Source: Thioalkalivibrio sp. ALJ7 (lineage in GTDB: Bacteria > Pseudomonadota > Gammaproteobacteria > Ectothiorhodospirales > Ectothiorhodospiraceae). From it: 64,000 bases of DNA. Shown here piece by piece: positions 18,757-27,262 of the stretch; the first letter of the stretch is position 1, and every line of letters starts with the position of its first letter. The notes beneath the pieces are model-generated. The model saw only the letters and a list, made by a program, of their open reading frames with translations, did no database searches and was not told the origin of the DNA. The position numbers were made by a program, and so were the translations under genes. The stretch lies in the NCBI RefSeq assembly GCF_000376865.1, contig NZ_AQXQ01000004.1, positions 39,372 to 103,371 on the forward strand. Direction: 5' to 3'.

Positions 18757-18809
18757 CGGAAACTCCCCCTTGTTTGCTGCCCGCGGGCCAACTCGGCACG
18801 CAACCGCGT

Positions 18810-19100
18810 TCACTCGCCGATCAGGATCATGCGACCGGTCTCCGGATCGCGGTACACCTGCCCCATGGATTCGTAACCGGAGCCGGTCTCGCCCGCGCCT
18901 TCCGGCGGGTCGGGGATCTCCCGGCCCGACTCGATCTCGGCACCGCCGCTGGCCGGTTCCAGTCCGCTGCCCGAGGCGGCCATCACCACCATCAGGCCGA
19001 CGGCGAACACCAGCATGATGTCGGCCAGATTGGCCAGCGGGCCCATCGGCTCCTCGTCCGGCGCATCGAAGCGCGAGGCGCGGTAGTGCGGGACCCTCAT
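18810..19100 (-). CDS. DUF2149 protein, ExbD/TolR-position partner
   Basis: 96 residues with one membrane segment near the N-terminus (NLADIMLVFAVGLMVVMAASG, about 24-44) and a periplasmic tail that ends MGQVYRDPETGRMILIGE. The Asp in LADIMLVFAVG lies at the start of the membrane segment, where ExbD and TolR carry their essential Asp. DUF2149 proteins are known beside MotA/TolQ/ExbB-like proteins and CobN-like proteins. Its start overlaps the stop of the ExbB-like gene (ATGA). Together they may form a proton-driven motor. Confidence 0.8.
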   Translation of the reverse strand: MRVPHYRASRFDAPDEEPMGPLANLADIMLVFAVGLMVVMAASGSGLEPASGGAEIESGREIPDPPEGAGETGSGYESMGQVYRDPETGRMILIGE

Positions 19101-19540
19101 GCCGCTGCCTCCAGGCGCTCCATCGCAGCGTCATACCAACGCCGCCGGAGGCGTCCGAGCAGGAAGCCGAGGATGCCCACCAGTAGCCCCAACACCGTGG
19201 TATTGAAGGCCACCGTAACCGCCTGGGCGAGGATTTCCAGTTCCCCACGCCCCATCGCGGCCAGGCCCGGGCCCAGTGGGATCAGCGTGCCCATCAGCCC
19301 GAGCATCGGGCCGATGCGTGCCAGCAGATCCGCGCGGTCGATCCGCCGCCGGGCACGGTAGGCCAGCCGTTCAGCATCGCCGCTCAGTTCCAGGCGACGC
19401 ACCCCCCCGGAGCGTTCACCCAGTGCCAGCCCCAGCTCCCAGACGGCCACCGCGACCAGCACCAGCAGACCGACGATCACCGGCTCCAGCAGCCAGCGCA
19501 CTACGGTATCCATCAGTTCCATCGTGATCGAGAACGGCAT
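19097..19540 (-). CDS. MotA/TolQ/ExbB-type proton channel protein
   Basis: 147 residues, shorter than classical ExbB. One membrane helix is near residues 15-38 (VVRWLLEPVIVGLLVLVAVAVWEL) and two are in the C-terminal half. RIGPMLGLMGTLIPLGPGLAAM and AVTVAFNTTVLGLLVGILGFLL match the conserved TolQ/ExbB core. It would energise a partner in the cell envelope by using the proton (or sodium) gradient. It lies between the CobN-like gene and the DUF2149 gene, the same association as in Bacteroidetes hmu haem operons. Confidence 0.85.
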   Translation of the reverse strand: MPFSITMELMDTVVRWLLEPVIVGLLVLVAVAVWELGLALGERSGGVRRLELSGDAERLAYRARRRIDRADLLARIGPMLGLMGTLIPLGPGLAAMGRGELEILAQAVTVAFNTTVLGLLVGILGFLLGRLRRRWYDAAMERLEAAA

Positions 19541-19585
19541 TCGCGTTTACCTCGTTACCCTTGGTTCATTAATGACCCCGGCCCC

Positions 19586-19665
19586 GTAGAAGCCTGCTTG
19601 CAGGCGAACGCTCCTGCCCGTGTCCGACTTTGGCAGGGGCTTCGCCTGCGAGCAGGCTTCTACAG
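19586..19665. repeat. REP-type inverted pair, second site
   Basis: GTAGAAGCCTGCTTGCAGGC and GCCTGCGAGCAGGCTTCTAC face each other across about 40 bases, between the CobN-like gene and the ExbB-like gene. It is nearly the same unit as at 15731-15790 but in the opposite order. It interrupts the operon without breaking a gene and may modulate downstream expression. Confidence 0.75.
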
Positions 19666-19684
19666 CAAACCGATCCGGCGAGCG

Positions 19685-22600
19685 TTATCGCCTCCGGCCC
19701 GCGGCGATACCGCCGAGCAGCAGCAGGAACAGCACACCGGCGACCAGCCACGGGAGCCAGGGCATGCCCCCCGCCTCGTCGCCAGCCTCCTGCCCGCCGT
19801 CGGCCTCGGCCGATTCGGGGATCTCCTGCATCTCTTGCGCCGCCGGGTCTTCCAGCGGCTGGATCTCGGTTACCCGGCTGGGGTCCGACTCCGGTTCGGT
19901 ACGGTCGATCTGGGCCGCCCCGCGCACCGCCTCGAAGGCCTCGCGCAGTTCCGGATCGTCCAACCGCTCGGCGACCTCGTCGAGCATCGGATGGTCGGGT
20001 CGGGTGTGCCCGCTGCCCGGCAGGCCATGCTCGGCCACCAGCTCGGCAAAGCGCTCGGACAGCGCCTCCAGCACATCCGCGTCGGCATCCCAGAACCCAT
20101 AGCTGGCCGCGACCAGGTGCACGGCCTGCAGGTGCGTCTTCACGTGCACGTTGTGGCCATCGGCCAGGAATTCGTCCAGGCCCAGGTCGTGGCGGTCCCG
20201 CAGGTACACGTCGTGCACCTCGTCCCAGACCCAGGAGCGGACGATCTCGGGGTTGGTCACCTGCCAGCCCCAGAGGTTATCGACGAAGTCGCGGGCCATG
20301 GTCCGCGCCCCGGCATAGCCGTGGTCCATCAGCGGCTCGATCCATTGTGGATTGAGGTTCTGACCCTGGAGTTCGCGCATCAGCGCACGACCCAAGGTCT
20401 CCACCCGCGGGTCGTCCGGGTCGGCGTGCTGCAGCACGCGGTTATCCGGCACCGCGCCGCGGATCGACTCCACAGCGGTGGACAGGCCGCCCTGGAAATC
20501 AAAGCCGTCGTCGTTATCCAGCAAGCCATAGAGGTGAGAGGCACGCCCCAGGTAGGTACGCCCGACCGCGCCCAAGCGGGCCTCGAAAGCCTCGTGCGCC
20601 GACTCGCCCGACAGTTCGGCGCCATAGGCGTGGCCCATGCGACGCAGGTAGGCCGCCCCCAGCTCGGCGCGGTCCTCCCAGGCGCCGGAACGATCAGCGA
20701 GCCTGTTGACCCCGGCACCGTAGGCGCCTGGCGCGGTACCGAACACCCGCAGGGCGGCCTGTTCACCGGCGGTAGCGCCATCGAGCCCGGCTGCGCGCAA
20801 GGCCAGGGTGTCCTCCACCCACTGCGCCGCCACGTCATTGCGCGCAAGCGGCTCGTCGCCCGGATCACGGAGATCCTCGCCGAGCGGGGCCAGGGCCGTT
20901 TGCAGGGCTTCTTCCAGCTCGGGGTGCCGTTCGAGGATGGTCTCCGAGGCACCGTCCAGCGCGAGACGCGCCGCGCGGTCCAGCCAGACCAGTTGATCTT
21001 CATAGAGGTCGCGGAACAGGCCCGACGTGGTGAACAGGGCGTCACGGCGGCGATCGCGGTCGATCTCGTCGAGATCCATGCGTTCCAGGCCCTCGACGAT
21101 GCCGCGACTGTTCCAGGCTGGGCGAATGCCCAGCATGTCGAGTCCGAAGCCAACCATCACGCCTTCGTCGCGCACTGTGTCCGAGGCCCACAGGATGATG
21201 GCCTCGCTGCCATCCGCCTCCGGGTCGCCGTGCTCGCGGGCATCGGCCGCCAGCTCCTGACCGATAGCCCAGGCGATCCGGGTTGGTACCAGATCTGCGG
21301 CCAGAGCATGGAAGTTGCGTCCGGTCGGCAGCACTTCCGGAGTCCGGATCGGGTCATTGCCCTGCCCGGGCGGGACAAAACGCCCTTCCAGCGCCGCCAG
21401 CAGATGTGCGCGCTCGCTGGCCGGCGAGCCGCGCAACTTCGCATCCCAGTCGTCGCCGATCTCGTCATCGCCAGCCATCGACGCAAGCATGGTGTCCACA
21501 GCCTCGTCGCTCCAGTCACGACCGAACACGTGCAAGCCCAGCGGCATCTGGTCCTCCTGCATGTCGGTCAGGTAGTGGCCGATCTCGTGGACCAGCAGCT
21601 CCTCGTCCATCTCCGCCAGCGGGGTATCCCCGTGATCGTGATCATGGCCATGGTGGTCGTGATGATCGCCCGAATCCCCGTGATCATCGTCGCCATGAGC
21701 CGCATGAGTCTCCTGATGACCGTGTTCGTTGGCAGGTTCGTGCGCTTCATCCCCGTGTTCGCGGTGATGGTCCGCGTGGCGATTTTCGTCCGCATGGTCT
21801 TCGCCATGTCCGGAGTCGGACTCGTCGTGGTGCCCCTCGTGATGACCCTCGTGGTGATCGCCGTGGTGATCGCCGTGGTGATCGCCGTGGTGATCGCCGT
21901 GGTGATCATCATGGTGATGCCCATGATCGTGATGATGACCCCGCGCCAGCTCACGCTCGATGGTCTCGGTCAGGCCGAGGTCCTCGATGCGTTCGCGCAG
22001 GGTCTGGGCGGCACGCGAGCGCGTCGCGGCATCCGGCTGCGCGGCGGCCTCGTAGGTCTCCACCAGCTGACGCAGCTCCAGCAGGCTGTCGTACAGCTCG
22101 GTGGCCGCCAGCGGCGGGGTCAGGTGGCTGATCATCACGCCCATGGACCGGCGCTTGGCCTGGATGCCCTCGCCCACGCCGTCGACGATGTAGGGATAGA
22201 TGATCGGCAGCTCGGCACCCAGGATCTCGGGGTAGTCGTCCGGGGTCATGCCGGCGCGCCGGCGCGGCAGGAACTCGCGGGTCGAATGGCGCCCGACATA
22301 GACCAGCGCATCGGCCTCAAAATGGTTGCGGATCCAGTGATAGAAGCCGACATACTGATGGGTCGGCGGGAAGGTCGTGTTGGCGTGCAGCAGGCGCTCG
22401 CTGACCTCCCAGCCGCGCGGCGGCTGCGGGCCGATGAACACGTTGCCGAACTCGATCCCCGGGAACAGCATCTCGCCGTCGCGGGTCATCGCCTCGCCGG
22501 GGGCCTCGCCCCATCCCGTAAGGCCCGGGATGCCGGTACGCACCAGCGCCTTGCGCGAACTCTCCGTAGTCGCGTGTTCGTCCGCACCGGAGAGCGTGGC

Positions 22601-24319
22601 CTCCCATGCCGCCTCGAACTGGGCGAGCAGGTCCAGCGCGCGTTCCTGCGCAGCGTGCGGGTAGCTCTCCAGCATGTGGCGCAGGTCGCCGACCCCGCTG
22701 TCCAGCGCGGCCTGGGCAAGCTCGGCCTTGTCGGCCTTCCAGGCCGACTCCAGACGGGCCTGCAGATAGCCGATCGGGCCATCCACCAGCTCCGCCTGCA
22801 CGGACTCGGGCAGGCGCTCGAAGTAGGCCTGATACTGCTCGCGATCCAGCGACGGCACCCGTCCGGCGATCGCATCCAGCGCATCCGCCTGCTCCGGCAG
22901 GTTCACCGCGCGATCCTGGATCAGGTCCATCAGCGTGTCGGTATCCTCGGGCAGGTCATCCCCGAGGTCGTATCCCGCGGCTTCCAGCCGCTGCAGCATC
23001 TCCAACAACGACTCGGGTACATCGAGCTTGTCCGCGCCGATGTTCTGCCGCCCCGGCGGATGGTTGTAGTACACAACCGCCACGCGCTTGTCAGCGTTGT
23101 CCTTTGCGCGCAGGCGCTGCCAGGCCGCCATGCGCTCGGCCAGGGCCTCGACCCGTTCGCCCTCGGGCTCCGACAGCCGCAGGCGCACCCCGGTGCGGGC
23201 GTCGATCTCCGGCTCACCGGCGGTGGCCAGTACCATCGGCTGGCTCATCCCCTGCAGCTCAGGCATGGCCACGTGGTAATGCACCTTGTCCCAGGGGATC
23301 CCTTCGTGGGACAACTGCCACTGCAGCGTGCTGACATCCGCCAGGCGGATCCCCTTGACCACCGGCACATCCAGCTCGCCGAAGGCCTCGGCCACAGCCT
23401 CGCGGTTGCCGCCGCCACCGACGACAAAGTCCTGCAGGCTCACGATCCCGGCCAGCTCGGCCGGGGCCGCGCGCTCGGCCAGCTGCTCCACCGCCTCGCG
23501 GCTGGCGCCACCCCAGCGCGCCAGCACGACAAAGCACTGTAGGCCGCGCTGTTCCAGCGCCTCGCAGCTCGTATCCAGCAGGGCCCGATCGCCCGGGCGG
23601 TCGCCGGTATCCAGGTCCAGCAGTGCGATAGCCGGGCCTTCGTCGAGTCCGAGATCCCCGGGATCGGCGCTGGAAACCCCATCCCGGTAGTAGCGGATGG
23701 TCTCGCGCGGATCCGGATCGGGTACTTCGATTGCATGCCCGCCGGCTGCCGCCAGCCAGCGCATCAGTCCTTCCATGCTCTCCGGGGTGCGCCCCTGATA
23801 GAAGGCGCGGCCGGTCAGCCACTCCGCCTGCTCTGCAAAACGTTCCTTTTGTTCCGCCAGGTGCTCGCGCGGATCCGCCCCGGGTTCGGGGTTTTCCGCC
23901 AGTTCGGTGCGCGCATCGTCGTCCAGGCCGGCCAGCACCAACTCGCCATCGAGACGCGACAGGGCGGTCAGGCGGCGTTCGCTGTTGATCGCCAGCAGCG
24001 CCGCGCCGCCGGCGGGAGGCTGCTCGCGCAACAGGCGCTCCAGACGCCCCGCCTGGTCGCCGAACACGGCGGCCACCAGCACCGCATCGGACTCGGCCCA
24101 CAGGGCCGCAACGGCGGCGTCGTCTTTGTCGGCCAGCTGCTCCGGCGTGCGCAGGACGACTTCCGCGTCGGGATGGGCCTCGAGAAAGCGATGGGCGCCG
24201 GCGGCAACCTCGGCCGCCGAGCGATCCGACACGATGCCCGTGACCTGCGGACCGGCCCAGGCCGAACCTGCCCATAGGCAGGTGGCGAACAACAAAAGGG
24301 TGCGTTTCCAGATGAACAT
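19685..24319 (-). CDS. Exported, membrane-anchored CobN-like chelatase with His-rich insert
   Basis: 1544-residue CobN/BchH-family protein. Unlike cytoplasmic CobN it begins with a signal peptide (RTLLLFATCLWAGSAWA, then GPQV) and ends with a membrane helix (LPWLVAGVLFLLLLGGIAAG) plus RRR, so the body should face the periplasm. Family hallmarks are present: YYNHPPGRQNIGADKLDVP, GPQPPRGW, FPPTHQYVGFYHWI, GRHSTREFLP and MLGIRPAWNSRGIVEGLE. Residues about 790-898 are an insert in which about 40 of 105 residues are His, with many Asp and Glu. This arrangement resembles HmuS, the CobN-like protein of Bacteroidetes haem operons. Here the gene sits in a B12-riboswitch operon, so insertion, removal or exchange of metal in corrinoids are all possible. 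Confidence 0.88.
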   Translation of the reverse strand: MFIWKRTLLLFATCLWAGSAWAGPQVTGIVSDRSAAEVAAGAHRFLEAHPDAEVVLRTPEQLADKDDAAVAALWAESDAVLVAAVFGDQAGRLERLLREQPPAGGAALLAINSERRLTALSRLDGELVLAGLDDDARTELAENPEPGADPREHLAEQKERFAEQAEWLTGRAFYQGRTPESMEGLMRWLAAAGGHAIEVPDPDPRETIRYYRDGVSSADPGDLGLDEGPAIALLDLDTGDRPGDRALLDTSCEALEQRGLQCFVVLARWGGASREAVEQLAERAAPAELAGIVSLQDFVVGGGGNREAVAEAFGELDVPVVKGIRLADVSTLQWQLSHEGIPWDKVHYHVAMPELQGMSQPMVLATAGEPEIDARTGVRLRLSEPEGERVEALAERMAAWQRLRAKDNADKRVAVVYYNHPPGRQNIGADKLDVPESLLEMLQRLEAAGYDLGDDLPEDTDTLMDLIQDRAVNLPEQADALDAIAGRVPSLDREQYQAYFERLPESVQAELVDGPIGYLQARLESAWKADKAELAQAALDSGVGDLRHMLESYPHAAQERALDLLAQFEAAWEATLSGADEHATTESSRKALVRTGIPGLTGWGEAPGEAMTRDGEMLFPGIEFGNVFIGPQPPRGWEVSERLLHANTTFPPTHQYVGFYHWIRNHFEADALVYVGRHSTREFLPRRRAGMTPDDYPEILGAELPIIYPYIVDGVGEGIQAKRRSMGVMISHLTPPLAATELYDSLLELRQLVETYEAAAQPDAATRSRAAQTLRERIEDLGLTETIERELARGHHHDHGHHHDDHHGDHHGDHHGDHHGDHHEGHHEGHHDESDSGHGEDHADENRHADHHREHGDEAHEPANEHGHQETHAAHGDDDHGDSGDHHDHHGHDHDHGDTPLAEMDEELLVHEIGHYLTDMQEDQMPLGLHVFGRDWSDEAVDTMLASMAGDDEIGDDWDAKLRGSPASERAHLLAALEGRFVPPGQGNDPIRTPEVLPTGRNFHALAADLVPTRIAWAIGQELAADAREHGDPEADGSEAIILWASDTVRDEGVMVGFGLDMLGIRPAWNSRGIVEGLERMDLDEIDRDRRRDALFTTSGLFRDLYEDQLVWLDRAARLALDGASETILERHPELEEALQTALAPLGEDLRDPGDEPLARNDVAAQWVEDTLALRAAGLDGATAGEQAALRVFGTAPGAYGAGVNRLADRSGAWEDRAELGAAYLRRMGHAYGAELSGESAHEAFEARLGAVGRTYLGRASHLYGLLDNDDGFDFQGGLSTAVESIRGAVPDNRVLQHADPDDPRVETLGRALMRELQGQNLNPQWIEPLMDHGYAGARTMARDFVDNLWGWQVTNPEIVRSWVWDEVHDVYLRDRHDLGLDEFLADGHNVHVKTHLQAVHLVAASYGFWDADADVLEALSERFAELVAEHGLPGSGHTRPDHPMLDEVAERLDDPELREAFEAVRGAAQIDRTEPESDPSRVTEIQPLEDPAAQEMQEIPESAEADGGQEAGDEAGGMPWLPWLVAGVLFLLLLGGIAAGRRR
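21851..21907. repeat. 12-base tandem repeat inside the His-rich region
   Basis: Four exact copies of GTGGTGATCGCC plus a partial fifth, encoding repeated His-His-Gly-Asp on the minus strand. Slippage here would change the length of the His-rich loop in frame. Confidence 0.9.
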
Positions 24320-24442
24320 ACGGATGACTCCGGAGAAACTACAGACAGCTGCACAACAGGCAAGCGGCCGGGAAACGCTAAACCTTCAGCGCTTCCCGAC
24401 ATGCCGGTTAAGAACAGACTGGATTTGGGGTACGGGCCGGAT

Positions 24443-24997
24443 TCAGCCGCGCTGATTAGCCGGCTGCCAGAGGACTTCCGCGCCGTTTTCGTGACGCGCG
24501 AGCACACGGCAGAGCACGAACAGCAGATCCGACAGGCGGTTAATGTAGGCCAGCGAATTTGGCCGCAACGCCTCATGGTGGTTAAGCGCCACCAACCGCC
24601 GCTCGGCACGGCGGCACACCGTTCGCGCGATATGACAGTCGGCCGTGGCAGGGCCACCACCTGGCAGGATGAACTCCTTCAACGCTGGCAGATCGGCGTT
24701 GAAGCTCTCGAGCTCGACATCCAGGCGTTCGACCGAGGCCTCTGGAAGCGCCTGATGTCCAGGCACCGCCAGCTCCGCCCCGAGATCGAACAGCTCGTGC
24801 TGCACCAGCGCCAGCGAGCGGCGCACATCTTCCGGGAGATCGTGGACCAGGACCCGGCCCACGACACTGTTCAACTCGTCCACATCACCAAAGGCCTCGA
24901 CCCGGTGGCTGTCCTTGTCCACCCGCGAGCCATCGCCGAGACCCGTACGGCCTTCGTCCCCGGTACGCGTTGCAATCTTCGACAATCGATTTCCCAT
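24443..24997 (-). CDS. Corrinoid adenosyltransferase, PduO/MMAB type
   Basis: 184-residue ATP:cob(I)alamin adenosyltransferase of the PduO family, acting in the cytoplasm. It has the N-terminal ATP-binding motif TRTGDEGRTGLGDG, then VEAFGDVDELNS, FILPGGGP and the active-site helix CHIARTVCRRAERRL, and ends with LAYINRLSDLLFVLCR. It follows btuB by only four bases and is clearly co-transcribed. It is not homologous to the CobO-type enzyme in the same operon; the two may prefer different corrinoids (complete cobalamin versus incomplete intermediates). Confidence 0.95.
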   Translation of the reverse strand: MGNRLSKIATRTGDEGRTGLGDGSRVDKDSHRVEAFGDVDELNSVVGRVLVHDLPEDVRRSLALVQHELFDLGAELAVPGHQALPEASVERLDVELESFNADLPALKEFILPGGGPATADCHIARTVCRRAERRLVALNHHEALRPNSLAYINRLSDLLFVLCRVLARHENGAEVLWQPANQRG

Positions 24998-25001
24998 GGT
25001 C

Positions 25002-26822
25002 TTACCTCTGCTGGTAGCGGAGCTTCACAAAAGCGGCCCGGCCTGGGTTGTTATAACCACGCGCGGTCTCATAATCCTTGTCGAACACGTTATTGACCGT
25101 GGCTTGAAGCTGCCATTCCGGCGCGAGCTGATAGCTAGCGCGCAAGTTGACCAGGCCGTAGCCCGGAAGCCGATCTTCATTGGCGGCATCTTCATAAGCG
25201 CGGCTCTTGGCAATGATGGATCCACCCACGGAAAAGCGCTGAAACGACCGATCAAGATCCACACGAGCGGTCAACGGGGACCGTCGACGAAGTTCATTAC
25301 CGGTTTCGCGATCCTCCGCATCGAGGAACGTCAACGAGGCGCGCGACACCCATCGGGAAGTCTCGTACCCGCCTTCCAGTTCGACACCCTGAATACGGGC
25401 CTCGTCGATGTTCTCCGCCCTAGATGCCACCGGGTCAAAGCTGATCATTTGGTCCAGTTCCGTGCGGAAAATGGCCAAATCGGCGTAGTACGCCCCGCGG
25501 GTGTACCGCCCCCCCACTTCCAAGGTGCGCGAGTCTTCCGGTTCGAGCTCCAGATTCCCGAATCCGGGGAAGTAGAGGTCATTGAAGGTAGGGGCCTTGA
25601 AGGCCGTACCGTAGGAAGTCCGCAGACGAATGGCTTCGCTGGCCTGCATTCCCAAGGCGAGCTGTCCAGTTGTTTTACTTCCGAACTGCTCATTGTCGTC
25701 GTGACGCAGACTCCCTTCCAGGTCATAGCGACCCAGATCCAGCTGCATGACGGTGTAGGCGCCCACGTTGTAACGCGAGTCCTCATCGTAGGCGGTATCA
25801 CTCTCGACCCGGTCTTCGTGTGCGTCCACCCCGGCGATCAGATAGACGCGATCCCCAATTTCGATGTCGTTGCGCCAATCGACCATGTCGCGCCGTGTAT
25901 CAAATTGAGAGAAAAACTCGCCATCGAGGAAGTTTTCCGACTCGTCGCGACTGTGACCCACCGCGAACTCCGTGTCCCACCGTTGGGTGACCGGAATCCG
26001 CAGACCTCCGCGCAGGGCCGCATGGACAAAGTCCGAGGAATCCGGCGAGAACGCCGATCCACTGTCGAACTCCGTCGTCCCTTCGGAATACAAGAGACTC
26101 CCGAAGAATTCGATCCCGTTATCCAGTCGGTGCGACACCTTGGTGGCCAGCGAGGTATTGTCATAGCCATCGCGGTCGTCTTCACCCACGTCGTCCTGGA
26201 CATTGATACCGTCAGTTTCGAAGTGACTGACCGAGAAACTGTAGTTCGTATTTTCTGTACCACCGGCCACACCCACACCGGCTTCCCAGGTGTTGAAACT
26301 GCCACCACCGACGAATGCATTGACCTTCGGTGGACCCTTGCGGCCTTCACGGGTAAACACCTGCACAACCCCGCCGATGGCATCGGAACCGTAGATGCTG
26401 GTGCGCGGCCCACGCACGACCTCCACGCGCTCGATCTCTTCGGGCGGCAGGAATTGCCAACTCGCGCCACCACTGGTGGCCGAGCCCATGCGCACCCCAT
26501 CAATCAGTAGCAGGGTGTGATCGGAACTGGTACCACGGGTAAACACCGAGGTGTTCTTGCCGAACGCGCTGTTCTGGGACGTCTCGATCCCTGCGCGGCC
26601 CTCCAGCAGATCCGTGAACTGCTTAGGTTGCAGACGCTCGATCTCTTCGCGGTCAATCACTGTCACCGAGGAAAGAGTTTGGTCTACGGTCTGAGTAACA
26701 CGCGTCGCCGTCACCTGGACGGTGTCGAGGGTCTGGGCGTCGGTTTCGGGGGCGTCCTGGGCGTGCGCCAGGGCGGGGGTCATGGCCAGCAGGATGGCTG
26801 TGGAAAGTGCTGTGCGTTTCAT
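25002..26822 (-). CDS. btuB: TonB-dependent corrinoid receptor, BtuB-like
   Basis: 606-residue outer-membrane receptor. It has a Sec signal (MKRTALSTAILLAMTPALAHA), a TonB-box-like segment (TLDTVQVTATRVTQT), a plug domain with RGTSSDHTLLLIDGVRMG and VEVVRGPRTSIYGSDAIGGVVQVFTREG, then a beta-barrel of BtuB size. The cobalamin riboswitch in its leader supports corrinoid uptake. A tetrapyrrole other than cobalamin cannot be excluded, because the co-encoded CobN-like protein resembles HmuS. It is the first gene of the minus-strand B12 operon. Confidence 0.92.
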   Translation of the reverse strand: MKRTALSTAILLAMTPALAHAQDAPETDAQTLDTVQVTATRVTQTVDQTLSSVTVIDREEIERLQPKQFTDLLEGRAGIETSQNSAFGKNTSVFTRGTSSDHTLLLIDGVRMGSATSGGASWQFLPPEEIERVEVVRGPRTSIYGSDAIGGVVQVFTREGRKGPPKVNAFVGGGSFNTWEAGVGVAGGTENTNYSFSVSHFETDGINVQDDVGEDDRDGYDNTSLATKVSHRLDNGIEFFGSLLYSEGTTEFDSGSAFSPDSSDFVHAALRGGLRIPVTQRWDTEFAVGHSRDESENFLDGEFFSQFDTRRDMVDWRNDIEIGDRVYLIAGVDAHEDRVESDTAYDEDSRYNVGAYTVMQLDLGRYDLEGSLRHDDNEQFGSKTTGQLALGMQASEAIRLRTSYGTAFKAPTFNDLYFPGFGNLELEPEDSRTLEVGGRYTRGAYYADLAIFRTELDQMISFDPVASRAENIDEARIQGVELEGGYETSRWVSRASLTFLDAEDRETGNELRRRSPLTARVDLDRSFQRFSVGGSIIAKSRAYEDAANEDRLPGYGLVNLRASYQLAPEWQLQATVNNVFDKDYETARGYNNPGRAAFVKLRYQQR

Positions 26823-26974
26823 GTCGTCCGTGTCTCCCGGCGAGCCGCCCGCACGCCGTTAATTCGTCGGGATCGCGGGACACGGGAATACGAGACACGA
26901 GGGGGACGACACCGAGAGCAAGGCCACCGGGATCATCATCCGCCTCGCATGCCCTCCGCATGCCGCGCGATCAT

Positions 26975-27192
26975 TCCCTGGCCGGTCTCCGGGCTGACGA
27001 GCGTTCCGGTGCGGCGCCTTCCCGAGCACAGGGCTCAGTGGCATTTGCCGCGACCATCAGAGGCCCAGGGGCCTCTCGCTCGATCACCGTTGCGGGGGCA
27101 GCGTCGGATTCACCCCTCACCTGCGACGAGGCGGGTTCACCGAACTTCCCGTTTAACCCGCCGAGCCAACGTCGGTCGGGCACCAAGGAACG
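26975..27192 (-). ncRNA. Cobalamin riboswitch (- strand)
   Basis: On the minus strand the parts occur in order: TTGGTGCCC, the B12 box GCTGCCCCCGCAACGGTG (about 27084-27101 on the + numbering), and closing CAGCCCGGAGACCGGCC. A small stem GCATGC/GCATGC (26947-26963) lies just beyond it and may be part of the expression platform. The btuB start is about 150 bases downstream. Confidence 0.93.
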
Positions 27193-27262
27193 CCGCGAAG
27201 ACTACACACTTGGGTGCAAAATTACCAGTTACTGAAATGCCAGGCCGTCCTCGATATCGCAA

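Noticed and set aside
21580..21615. HEIGH (zinc-protease HExxH) in the CobN-like protein
   Set aside because: It falls in a CobN segment where relatives have a similar helix before GLHVFG; no other protease features.
21851..21907. CRISPR-like or regulatory repeat
   Set aside because: Contiguous 12-base units inside a coding frame, no spacers.
19598..23542. Very long open frame on the + strand opposite the CobN-like gene
   Set aside because: It is the mirror of a GC-rich, codon-biased gene; it has no family features, and the minus-strand product is clearly the real one.
26859..26939. 26-codon leader peptide between riboswitch and btuB
   Set aside because: Open and hydrophobic, but without a convincing ribosome-binding site; riboswitch control is enough.
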